NCBI GenBank assembly: GCA_012518885.1
Contig: JAAYRG010000170.1
Span: 1 to 42,752, forward strand
Length of the DNA stretch: 42,752 bases
From: Clostridiales bacterium
GTDB taxonomy: Bacteria; Bacillota; Clostridia; Lachnospirales; Lachnospiraceae
Direction: 5' to 3'
The notes under the pieces were generated by a model. It saw only the letters and a program-made list of their open reading frames with translations. It was not told the origin of the DNA and searched no databases. Positions 9,296 through 17,175 of the stretch are shown one piece after another; positions within the stretch are counted from its first letter, which is position 1; every line of letters begins with the position of its first letter. The position numbers and the translations under genes are program-made.

Positions 9296-9375
9296 AAGAG
9301 AGGGAGTAATAGTATTTGAATTTTCATCGCGGCTAGGCCGAGACAAAATCCAATACAATAACTCCCTCATTTTTA
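9296..9375. repeat. Imperfect long hairpin, REP/MITE-like copy 2 or bidirectional terminator
   Basis: GAGGGAGTAATAGTATTTGAATTTT and the reverse complement of AAAATCCAATACAATAACTCCCTC pair over about 24 bp with several mismatches. They flank a GC-rich inner hairpin CGGC-TAG-GCCG. It lies between the convergent AraC-type and GH127 genes, with CATTTTTAC after the second arm on the plus strand. It could therefore end the regulator transcript. The long AT-rich stem with a GC-rich head resembles the element at 37.45 kb. Confidence 0.5.
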
Positions 9376-9379
9376 CATA

Positions 9380-11320
9380 TTAACACTCCTTAATCCACAC
9401 CATCATTTCTCCACTACCACGATTTCCCCAGTTGCAGTAAGGAACTAGGGTAAGGTCTACATCTTTTAAGCCAACTGGCTCCCTAGAATAAAGGTCATCC
9501 CCCTTCCAATCACTTGCCTTTAGTCTTTTTCCTTTTGCCTTTATAGTACGTACTCCACCTAATATATCTTCCCTATATTCTTCAACTAGCGGCTTACTAG
9601 TATCTACATAAATATTAGATAAATTTTCTCCGTTATCTATACTTTCCAAGCAGTAAACTAATGGGCCCTTTACAATCGCTGTCTTTCCAACATTTTCTCT
9701 TACTTCTGGATTGGCATAGACAAAGTGGGCTGGCATATCAAAGGATAGGTTTATAACTTGGTCCTTAAAAGTTTCTTCAATAACTCCATAGCCCTTTTCT
9801 ATCTTAAGCTTAACATCCTTGCCACCTATTCTAAGAACTGGGTCTTTAGCATAACTTGGAATCCTAATGTATAACCTACCCTTTACACTTTCTCTTGCTG
9901 TTACCTTTATCTCTACATTAGAATCAAATGGGAACTTAGTCTTTACTTCTAACCTAGTAGGAATACCATTTATCTCACCTTCTATAGCTCCTGCTACAAA
10001 TAGGTTTAGCCATATACTGTCACTTGTCTTAAACCAGATATATTCTCCTAAGGAAGATAGGGTCCTGGCTATATTAGGAGGGCAACAGGCACATCCGAAC
10101 CACTTTTGGCGAACTGGTTTAACATGGGCCATTGATGTATGGTCTAGACAATTATTTGGCCAGACTTCTAGAGGATTCACATAAAAGAAACTCTTGCCGT
10201 CCATTGCTATTCCAGATAATACTGTATTAATTAGGGCCCTTTCCATTGTATCAATGTATTTAGCATCACCTGTTATTTGGGCCATTCTTCTTGTAAACAT
10301 TGCTAGTCCTATAGACGCACAAGTTTCTGCATAGTTCCTATCATTAGGCAAGTCATAATCTGTGGTAAATCTTTCATAGGCCCCAGAACTTCCAATCCCT
10401 CCAGTTATGTACATTCTTTTCTTAACAATATTGTTATATAAGGCCTCACAAGCATCCATTAGGCTCTTATCTTGATACTCATAGGCAATGTCTGCCATAG
10501 CTGAGTACAAATAAACTGCCCTAACTGCGTGACCTTCTGCAGTATCTTGTTCCCTAACTGGCTTGTGGCACTGGGAGTATAGTGGGTTAAATGGGTTTGG
10601 ATCTCGGAATATATCTACATAATCCTCCCTTTCATGTTCAGTAACTAGATAGTTTGGCTCAGTTCCCCGTCTATCAATAAACTCCTTTGCCATATCAAGA
10701 TAGGCTTTCTTCCCTGTTACTTCATACATCTTAACTAGGGCTAGTTCAATTTCTTCATGGCCTGGAACTGCGTTTTTATACCTAGGCCTATTAAATACTT
10801 CACAGATTAAGTCAGCGTTTTTCTCCATGATTTTAAGTAACTTATCTTTTCCTGTGACCTTATAATAGGCAACTGCAGCCTCCATAAAATGCCCTGAAGT
10901 ATAGAGTTCATGGCCTTCTTTTAAGTTACAAAACTTCTTGTCTGGCATTAGAATTGTAAAATGAGTATTTAAGTAGCCATCTTCTTCTTGAGCCATCCCT
11001 ATTAAATCAATTGCTTCATCTGCTAATTTTTCTAGTTCCTCATTTGGTTCATAAGATAAGGAGTAGGCTACCGCTTCTAACCATTTTGCAAGGTCAGAGT
11101 CTTGGAATACAAATCCGTGAAAAGTTCCTTCTTTAAGACCTGCAGCTACCTTGAAGTTTTCTATACAATGACTAGGTTCTGCATCTTCTACTCGGTCATT
11201 TAAAGCCTCCCATTGATATGGTATTATTTCTTTTGTAACTAACTTCGTGTATTTGGACCAAAAATCATCTTTAATAGTTACATTTCCTAGGGCTAGTAAT
11301 TGTAATTTTTCTTGACCCAT
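9380..11320 (-). CDS. GH127 beta-L-arabinofuranosidase
   Basis: A 646-residue (alpha/alpha)6-barrel enzyme that removes beta-linked L-arabinofuranose, as in Bifidobacterium HypBA1. The zinc and nucleophile set is intact: E332 and C334 in NYAETCASIG, then C412 and C413 in GCACCPPN, where the first Cys of the CC pair is the HypBA1 nucleophile. E316 in GAYERFTTDYDL fits the acid/base Glu. There is no signal peptide, so it acts on imported oligosaccharides. The ATG start has AAGGAGGG 6 nt upstream. It is divergent from the ArsR-type regulator, suggesting control by it. Other GH127 members act on different sugars, so substrate certainty is moderate. Confidence 0.92.
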   Translation of the reverse strand: MGQEKLQLLALGNVTIKDDFWSKYTKLVTKEIIPYQWEALNDRVEDAEPSHCIENFKVAAGLKEGTFHGFVFQDSDLAKWLEAVAYSLSYEPNEELEKLADEAIDLIGMAQEEDGYLNTHFTILMPDKKFCNLKEGHELYTSGHFMEAAVAYYKVTGKDKLLKIMEKNADLICEVFNRPRYKNAVPGHEEIELALVKMYEVTGKKAYLDMAKEFIDRRGTEPNYLVTEHEREDYVDIFRDPNPFNPLYSQCHKPVREQDTAEGHAVRAVYLYSAMADIAYEYQDKSLMDACEALYNNIVKKRMYITGGIGSSGAYERFTTDYDLPNDRNYAETCASIGLAMFTRRMAQITGDAKYIDTMERALINTVLSGIAMDGKSFFYVNPLEVWPNNCLDHTSMAHVKPVRQKWFGCACCPPNIARTLSSLGEYIWFKTSDSIWLNLFVAGAIEGEINGIPTRLEVKTKFPFDSNVEIKVTARESVKGRLYIRIPSYAKDPVLRIGGKDVKLKIEKGYGVIEETFKDQVINLSFDMPAHFVYANPEVRENVGKTAIVKGPLVYCLESIDNGENLSNIYVDTSKPLVEEYREDILGGVRTIKAKGKRLKASDWKGDDLYSREPVGLKDVDLTLVPYCNWGNRGSGEMMVWIKEC

Positions 11321-11521
11321 ATTTCCCTCCTTAAAATAAATAATTGATTTCCAGTAACTTTATTATAAATGAATTTCTTTATAAGTATTTTTATTTTATA
11401 TTTTCCTTAACTAGCTTGGACCCAAAAAATAATTTATTTTAGATAATGATATAATACCCTTATTAAAACCTATGATTTACCTGGCCAATTTTATATTTAT
11501 TTAAAATAATCAAAATTTCAA

Positions 11522-11550
11522 TTGACCTCATAATCTTTTTTTACTATAAT
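11522..11550 (+). promoter_or_regulatory. Strong promoter of the ArsR-type regulator
   Basis: TTGACC and TATAAT are separated by exactly 17 nt, close to the sigma-A consensus. The expected start site (about 11557) lies just before the 18-bp palindrome, which suggests autorepression. Confidence 0.75.
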
Positions 11551-11563
11551 ACTAATATAAGCA

Positions 11564-11581
11564 TAACACATTAATGTGTTA
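11564..11581. promoter_or_regulatory. 18-bp perfect palindrome, candidate ArsR-type operator
   Basis: TAACACATTAATGTGTTA is its own reverse complement. It lies 14 nt downstream of the -10 box and 26 nt before the start codon of the adjacent winged-helix regulator. This is the classic place and geometry for autoregulation by ArsR/SmtB dimers. The link to that regulator is inferred from position. Confidence 0.6.
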
Positions 11582-11606
11582 AATAACTCAGGATGAAGGT
11601 GAAAAT

Positions 11607-12557
11607 ATGTTACACATTACGTCTCTTAATGAAGGTTTAGAAATCTTTAAAGCATTGGGTTCTGATATTAGAGTTCAGATACTTAATATATTGCTTGAAG
11701 ACAACAACAAAAGTATGCATGAACTAGCAAGGGAACTAAATATTACCAATGGTGCCCTAACTAACCATATTAAGAAACTAGAACAAAGTGGACTAATTAC
11801 TACATCTAAAGAGTCCAACAAGCATGGCAACCAAAAGATTTGCTCTGTCCATTTAGATAAGATACTTATTGACCTAGAACCTAAGGAAGACTTTGAGAAT
11901 GTTTATAATACTGAACTTAGGGTGGGCTATTTCTCTAATTATAAGATTAGCCCAACTTGTGGCCTTGCCTCAAGGGATAGCATAATTGGTGAGGTTGATG
12001 ACCCCCGTTACTTTGAACACCCTGATAGGTATAATGCGGATATATTATGGTTTACAAAGGGGTTTGTAGAATACACAATTCCTAATTTTATACCTAGTTC
12101 ACAAGAAATCACCCAAATATCTATTTCCTTAGAGATAAGTTCTGAAGCTCCTGGTGTTAATAATGTTTGGCCATCAGATATAAGCTTTTCCCTTAATGGT
12201 GTCCATGTAGGTACTTGGATATCACCTGGTGACTTTGGCGATGTTAGAGGTTTATTCACTCCTGATTGGTGGCCACAAAACTGGAACCAATATGGACTTC
12301 TTAAACTTCTGGTTGTTAACAAAAAGGGAACCTTTATAGATGGTCTAAAGATATCTAATGTTTCAATTCGTGACATTATTAAAGACGACCAAGAAAGTAT
12401 AAAACTTCGTATGGCAGTTAATGAAGATGCTGAACACGTAGGAGGCCTAACTATTTTTGGTAAGTCCTACGGTAATTACAGTCAAGATATTAATGTTAGC
12501 ATCCATTATACTCCTACTGAAGACGAATTAGAAGATGACCTTGAGTCAGCAGATTAA
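11607..12557 (+). CDS. ArsR-type winged-helix regulator with C-terminal beta-sandwich
   Basis: Residues about 8-90 form an ArsR-type winged helix: FKALGSDIRVQILNILLE, HELARELNITNGALTNHIKK, then LEQSGLITTSKESNKHG. No metal-binding CxC motif is present, so it is unlikely to be a metal sensor. Residues about 100-316 are rich in beta strands (ISISLEISSEAPG, DISFSLNGVHVGTWISPGDFGD, LLVVNKKGTFIDG), resembling a jelly-roll carbohydrate-binding fold. I infer a sugar-sensing effector domain. Similar 300-residue ArsR-family proteins occur beside arabinofuranosidase genes in clostridia, to my recollection. The ATG start has only a moderate Shine-Dalgarno (GATGAAGGTGAAAAT). A palindromic terminator follows. 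Confidence 0.88.
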   Translation: MLHITSLNEGLEIFKALGSDIRVQILNILLEDNNKSMHELARELNITNGALTNHIKKLEQSGLITTSKESNKHGNQKICSVHLDKILIDLEPKEDFENVYNTELRVGYFSNYKISPTCGLASRDSIIGEVDDPRYFEHPDRYNADILWFTKGFVEYTIPNFIPSSQEITQISISLEISSEAPGVNNVWPSDISFSLNGVHVGTWISPGDFGDVRGLFTPDWWPQNWNQYGLLKLLVVNKKGTFIDGLKISNVSIRDIIKDDQESIKLRMAVNEDAEHVGGLTIFGKSYGNYSQDINVSIHYTPTEDELEDDLESAD

Positions 12558-12577
12558 TTTTATATCTTGATAGCACA

Positions 12578-12606
12578 AATGGAAGGATTAATCCTTCCAT
12601 TTTTTG
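12578..12606 (+). terminator. Terminator of the ArsR-type regulator
   Basis: AATGGAAGGATT and AATCCTTCCATT form a perfect inverted repeat (12578-12601) followed by TTTTT. The stem overlaps the stop codon of the convergent small Cys-rich gene, so it may also act on the minus strand. Confidence 0.85.
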
Positions 12607-12833
12607 TGGGGACAACGTCCATTCTTGGCTACGGCCCTTAGTTCAACATAACATCCACAAGCATTGCAAGTCGCTACATTAAGATATTTGCAGGATTTAC
12701 ACACCGCTATTCTTGCTTCGTAGCGTTCTTGTTCTACTTGATGGTCTGTCTTTAGTGCATTCATATACTTTTCAATCATTTTCTGGTCTTCTTCTGCACT
12801 ATCGTAAATCAAACACTTCTTACAAATGTTCAT
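12588..12833 (-). CDS. Small Cys-rich protein, DUF6171-like
   Basis: An 81-residue soluble protein with eight cysteines: C4 and C7 (CKKC), C45 and C48 (CKSC), C56, C59 and C61 (CNACGC), and C74. They are arranged as two probable zinc-binding clusters, and the stretch CGCYVELRAVAKNGRCPHKKW is well conserved in Lachnospiraceae proteins I recall as DUF6171. Function is unknown. Its start is 6 nt after the GH51 stop codon with only a weak GAG upstream, so translation is likely coupled to GH51. Its stop codon is embedded in a terminator stem shared with the convergent regulator gene. Confidence 0.82.
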   Translation of the reverse strand: MNICKKCLIYDSAEEDQKMIEKYMNALKTDHQVEQERYEARIAVCKSCKYLNVATCNACGCYVELRAVAKNGRCPHKKWKD

Positions 12834-12839
12834 TATTAT

Positions 12840-14348
12840 CTACTCTTTCGCAATCCTAACTTCAACAACACTACAAGGTGGCATTGAAATTACAAGATTA
12901 CCATTCTTATATTCATAAGCTGTAAAGTCAACCTCTTTTACATTATCAGGGTCTTCGAATGTATTATGGGCCTTCATATCTTCATGGCTTACAATCTTAG
13001 CTTCCACAACCTTATAACCATCTTCAACCAATAATACTTCTACATCTTCACTGTCTGTTGCTGATAGGTTATTAAGTGTAATTGTAATAACATCATCCTT
13101 GTCTATTGATACTGATTCTGTAATCTTTGGTACCTTCCACTCTCCTAGACCTACTTCTTCTACACCAGATAAGTCACTACTTAAAAGGTCAGCACCTTGG
13201 TGGTGACGGTACATATGCATTACATGGTAGGTAGGTGTCTTAATCATATCTGGACCTTCAGTTAGAATTACAGCCTGAAGAACATTAATCATTTGTGCAA
13301 GGTTAGCCATCTTTACACGGTCAGAATGTTTATTGAAGATATTTAGAGTAATACCAGCTACAAGGGCATCCCTTACTGTGTTTTGTTGATATAAGAAACC
13401 TGGATTAGTACCTGGTTCAGCAGTATACCATGTTCCCCACTCATCAACTATCATTCCTACCTTTTTATCTGGATCGTACTTATCCATAATCTTACCGTGA
13501 CGAGTAATTAAGGTATCCATATAAAGAGCCTTGTTTAGAGTCTTGTACCACACTTCTTCATTAAAGTCAGTTGCACTTCCCTTTATCTCCCATCCTTCTG
13601 GATGTACATAGTAATGAAGAGACAAGCCATCCATAAAACCATGGGCAAATTCCGCATAATTAAAGGTTGTTCTTAATACTTCTTCAGTCCAGCGGTAGTC
13701 ATCAACATTAGCACCACAAGCAATCTTCTTTATAGGGTGGTCAGGGTTATAACTTCTTACATAGGTTTGGTAACGGCGGTATTCATTTCCATAAAAGTCT
13801 GGATTCATATTACCACCACAGCCCCAGTTTTCGTTACCTACAGCAAAGTAATCTACAACCCAAGGTTTTTCTCTACCATTTTTCTTTCTTAGGTCTGCCA
13901 TAGGAGAAACACCATCAAAGGTCATGTACTCAACCCATTCTGACATTTCTTGTACAGTACCGCTTCCAAGGTTACCGTTGACATAGGTCTTACAACCAAT
14001 TTGCTCACATAATTCCATAAACTCATGGGTTCCAAAACTGTTGTCTTCAACAACCCCACCCCAGTGGGTATTAATCATCTTTTTTCTAGATTCTTTAGGA
14101 CCAATTCCGTCCTTCCAGTGATATTCATCTGCAAAACATCCACCTGGCCAGCGAAGCACTGGAACTTTAAGTTCCTTTAAGGCTTCAACAACATCTGTTC
14201 TCATTCCATTTACATTAGGAATATCTGAATCTTCTCCAACATAGATTCCTTCATATATTCCTCGGCCAAGATGTTCAGCAAAATGACCGTATACTTCTGG
14301 TTCAATCCTATCTTTTCTTAACTTCTCATTAATATGTAATTTTGCCAT
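12840..14348 (-). CDS. abfA: Intracellular GH51 alpha-L-arabinofuranosidase
   Basis: A 502-residue retaining arabinofuranosidase that removes alpha-linked L-arabinose from arabino-oligosaccharides. Motifs include [20 protein letters not shown] at the start of the (beta/alpha)8 barrel and [15 protein letters not shown]. The acid/base E173 lies in [11 protein letters not shown] and the nucleophile E303 in [10 protein letters not shown]. The C-terminal beta-sandwich ends [12 protein letters not shown]. Lack of a signal peptide and normal family length place it in the cytoplasm. The ATG has GAGGTTGATAAT upstream. It follows the GH43 gene by 42 nt and is probably in one transcript with it. Confidence 0.96.
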   Translation of the reverse strand: MAKLHINEKLRKDRIEPEVYGHFAEHLGRGIYEGIYVGEDSDIPNVNGMRTDVVEALKELKVPVLRWPGGCFADEYHWKDGIGPKESRKKMINTHWGGVVEDNSFGTHEFMELCEQIGCKTYVNGNLGSGTVQEMSEWVEYMTFDGVSPMADLRKKNGREKPWVVDYFAVGNENWGCGGNMNPDFYGNEYRRYQTYVRSYNPDHPIKKIACGANVDDYRWTEEVLRTTFNYAEFAHGFMDGLSLHYYVHPEGWEIKGSATDFNEEVWYKTLNKALYMDTLITRHGKIMDKYDPDKKVGMIVDEWGTWYTAEPGTNPGFLYQQNTVRDALVAGITLNIFNKHSDRVKMANLAQMINVLQAVILTEGPDMIKTPTYHVMHMYRHHQGADLLSSDLSGVEEVGLGEWKVPKITESVSIDKDDVITITLNNLSATDSEDVEVLLVEDGYKVVEAKIVSHEDMKAHNTFEDPDNVKEVDFTAYEYKNGNLVISMPPCSVVEVRIAKE

Positions 14349-14390
14349 ATTATCAACCTCATTTTTATATTCTTATTCTAGCCAATCTAA

Positions 14391-15350
14391 CTAGTTATCA
14401 AAGCCAAACACTGGTCTCATATCTTTATCCCACTTTAACTTCATAAGCATTGCGTGACGATTAGGATTATACAAAGGATTTCCTACTATTTCTTTTTCAG
14501 TTCTTGCATGATAGACCATAATATCATTGCCTTCTTCATCTACTGTAAAAGAGTTATGGCCTGGACCATATATCTTTAAATCTTCGTCTGACCTAAGTAC
14601 AGGATAGCGTTCTTTAGTCCAACTTTTTGGGTCTAGAAGGTCTGAGTCTTCCTTGGCACTAAGCATACCAATACAGTAGTTTATGCCTGTATCACTTGCA
14701 GAATAGGTTAAATAAATGTTACCATCCTTCTTAATAACTGCTGCCCCTTCATTTACCCAAAAACCATGTCTTTCCCAATCATAATCAGGTGTTGTAAGTA
14801 GAACTTGGGCAGTAGATAGCTTGCATCCGTTTTCCATTTTAGCTATATAAAGATTTGATATTTGCTTGCCTACCCCAACCTTTTCTGCCCATATATAATA
14901 ATATTCTCCCTTACTTTCTAAAACAGTAGCATCAAGAGAAAATGCCCTAAAGGAAAATTCATCATGGTCTGCACACTGCATTTTGCCTCTTTCTATCCAT
15001 GGGTCATTAATGGGGTCGTCTCCTTGGCATTCAAGGACGTATGGACGTATATTCCAAACATCTTCCTTTTCACCACCAGCAAAATAAATGTACCACTTGC
15101 CGAATATGTAATGTATTTCAGGTGCCCAAATATGCTCACTCATAGGGCCACTTTCATGTTTTCTCCAAATAATGTGTTCTGTAGCAGTAGGAAGTTCACT
15201 AAGAGTTTTAGCACGTCTTATGGCTATATAGTCATATGTTGGAATAGAGGCAGTAAAATAATACCATCCATTGCTATGACGATATACATATGGGTCTGCC
15301 CTTTGTAAAATCCAAGGCTCATTATATTTTACTGTCGTTTTGTTATTCAT
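14391..15350 (-). CDS. Intracellular GH43 exo-arabinofuranosidase/arabinosidase
   Basis: A five-bladed beta-propeller hydrolase of 319 residues. The inverting catalytic set is visible: D19 in LQRADPYVYRH (base), D140 in AFSLDATVLE (pKa modulator) and E201 in FWVNEGAAVIK (acid). The sequence style (FTASIPTYDYIAIRRAKTLSEL, HESGPMSEHIWAPEIHYI) matches the GH43 group that I associate with subfamily 26 exo-1,5-alpha-L-arabinofuranosidases. No signal peptide is present, so it trims imported arabino-oligosaccharides together with GH51. The ATG start has AGGAG 11 nt upstream. The 208-bp gap upstream holds a terminator and room for a promoter. Confidence 0.93.
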   Translation of the reverse strand: MNNKTTVKYNEPWILQRADPYVYRHSNGWYYFTASIPTYDYIAIRRAKTLSELPTATEHIIWRKHESGPMSEHIWAPEIHYIFGKWYIYFAGGEKEDVWNIRPYVLECQGDDPINDPWIERGKMQCADHDEFSFRAFSLDATVLESKGEYYYIWAEKVGVGKQISNLYIAKMENGCKLSTAQVLLTTPDYDWERHGFWVNEGAAVIKKDGNIYLTYSASDTGINYCIGMLSAKEDSDLLDPKSWTKERYPVLRSDEDLKIYGPGHNSFTVDEEGNDIMVYHARTEKEIVGNPLYNPNRHAMLMKLKWDKDMRPVFGFDN

Positions 15351-15504
15351 AGCTTCTCTTACTCCTATCTAATTGTAATTATATAAATCTTTTTTCTAGT
15401 AGATTTTTTAGCTTGATTTTAATATCACGCTTCTAAAATCATACTATTATTATCTTATGTTTACCTATTCCTAAATTACTTTACTTTTTTCTTATTTGAT
15501 GGTT

Positions 15505-15541
15505 ATAAAAATGGAGCCATCAAAACTGACGGCTCCATCAT
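15505..15541 (-). terminator. Terminator after the LamG lipoprotein gene
   Basis: ATGGAGCC (15511-15518) pairs with GGCTCCAT (15531-15538), extended by TCA/TGA inside. On the minus strand the stem is followed by a T-rich run. It separates the transport operon from the downstream GH43-GH51 genes. The rest of 15351-15504 is AT-rich leader DNA with a possible TATAAT about 40 nt before the GH43 gene. Confidence 0.85.
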
Positions 15542-15558
15542 TTATTTATATGCCGTGT

Positions 15559-17148
15559 CTATTCTACTGAAAGCAATTCTATATAACTTGCTTCACCTGT
15601 TATAAATACATACATTGGATCTGAAGCTGTAGCAGCAACTGGTGCTGTTACATCATAAGTATATTCTGTACCATCAGCTGCAACTATCGTTGCATTTAGA
15701 CTTACATTACTATCTTTTCTTGATATCTTTGCAGTTACTTCTGCATCCATCATAATCTCTACGAACTTATCCCAGTCCCAAGTATATGATGCTGCATCAG
15801 CAGGTAGGTCACCATTATCTGTTGCAAATCCCCAGCCAAATGCATCTGCTCTTAGAACACCGTATTCAGCATATCCTTCATAATTCTCTGCACTAGCTAC
15901 CTTGTCTGCTTTAACAGGAGTATTAGCAAATGCTAACACATAGTTATCCCAGTTGTTAATTCCTGATGAGTAGTTATTAAACTTCATAGTAATGCTCTTA
16001 CCATCTTTAAGTTCATAACCATCTGTATTAGATGTCCAGAATCCATTATCTGTAGTTGGCACACCAACTGTTGCTATTGCATTCTCATCGATAGTTGTTA
16101 CTGTTTGACGCTCTGGTTCAACTTCAGGTTCTTCGTCTGCACTACCTGCTACTTCTTCTGCTTTACTTGGGTCACCAAGTTGATATAGAGTAGCTACTTG
16201 ACCATCAGTTAAGGAATAATCAAATATGTGTAAATCATCTACATAGCCCTTATAGATTGAATCCCAGTAGTTAATTCCAAAAAATGCTTCAAAGTTGTCT
16301 GATGCATCCATAATTCCTGTTGCAAGTCCGCCATATGCATTGTCGGAAGCGTCAAAAGCTAATACACCGTTTAGGTAAAGTTTTGCACCATTTCTATCAA
16401 GTCCATCTTCAGCAAAAGTATAAATATTTCCAGTTGCAACTAATGTTATATGAACCCATTCTCTCTTACCATGGATTGAATCATCAGCTGCATAAACCCA
16501 TGGCCACGCACCAGTTTCTGAGTTTCTATTCCATACAACAGGGAATATCTTAGCTGAGTTAGTTCCCCAGTCAGATTGGGTAATGTTAATCCATTTTACT
16601 GTGTTATCAACATCATTCATACCCATATTAGAACCTAATTGAAGGGTAGGTCCGTATGTACTAAGTCTATCTGCATTCATCCAGAATGAGATTGAATATG
16701 TTTCTGTTTCAAGAGGTTCAATATCAAATTGTAAACCAAAGTTACCATCTATGTAAGCACTGTTTCCAACTGGTCCTGGTTGGTACTGTACCTTTGCAGG
16801 TACTTCGTTACCATCTTTATCTACATAGGTATCTGATTTTGCAATTCCCATGTTGGCACCATCATTAGGACCTACATCTTCTGTGTTAATAACTGTATGA
16901 ACACCTTCTTCTGGTCCATCAAATGTAAAATGATACTTAGCTTCCTTGGTAAGCTCTTCTGGTTCTGCCATTGTATATTCTACTGGTTCTTCTTCTTTAG
17001 TTTCTTCTGTTTCCTGGGGGACTTCCTTTGTTTCATCTACTACTTGTGTGTCCCCATCGCTTTCCTTTGGGTCATCTTTGCCACATCCCATTATAAGGAC
17101 AGATGTCATAACTAGTGTTAATAGAACTGCTAATAATTTCTTTTTCAC
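15559..17148 (-). CDS. Surface lipoprotein with LamG-type and second beta-sandwich domain
   Basis: Residues 1-22 form a lipoprotein signal (LIMGC, acylated C22), followed by an acidic linker rich in Glu. Residues about 65-330 are a concanavalin/LamG-like fold (FHFTFDGPEEGV-like opening, YSISFWMNADRLS, REWVHITLVATG, AKLYLNGVLAF, YVDDLHIFDYSLTDGQV). Residues about 360-529 form a second beta-sandwich (GFWTSNTDGYELKDGKSITMKF, NYSSGINNWDNYVLAF). No glycosidase catalytic motif is recognisable, so I infer a non-catalytic glycan-binding protein that supplies oligosaccharide to the ABC system. The GTG start has GGAGG 7 nt upstream. It follows the solute-binding lipoprotein gene by 27 nt and ends at a terminator. 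Confidence 0.85.
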   Translation of the reverse strand: MKKKLLAVLLTLVMTSVLIMGCGKDDPKESDGDTQVVDETKEVPQETEETKEEEPVEYTMAEPEELTKEAKYHFTFDGPEEGVHTVINTEDVGPNDGANMGIAKSDTYVDKDGNEVPAKVQYQPGPVGNSAYIDGNFGLQFDIEPLETETYSISFWMNADRLSTYGPTLQLGSNMGMNDVDNTVKWINITQSDWGTNSAKIFPVVWNRNSETGAWPWVYAADDSIHGKREWVHITLVATGNIYTFAEDGLDRNGAKLYLNGVLAFDASDNAYGGLATGIMDASDNFEAFFGINYWDSIYKGYVDDLHIFDYSLTDGQVATLYQLGDPSKAEEVAGSADEEPEVEPERQTVTTIDENAIATVGVPTTDNGFWTSNTDGYELKDGKSITMKFNNYSSGINNWDNYVLAFANTPVKADKVASAENYEGYAEYGVLRADAFGWGFATDNGDLPADAASYTWDWDKFVEIMMDAEVTAKISRKDSNVSLNATIVAADGTEYTYDVTAPVAATASDPMYVFITGEASYIELLSVE

Positions 17149-17175
17149 ATTAATACCTCCCTGTTGTTAGTTTAT

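Noticed and set aside
12008-12376. Minus-strand ORF of 122 residues inside the ArsR-type gene
   Set aside because: The opposite frame has a recognisable domain structure, promoter and terminator; this one has none.
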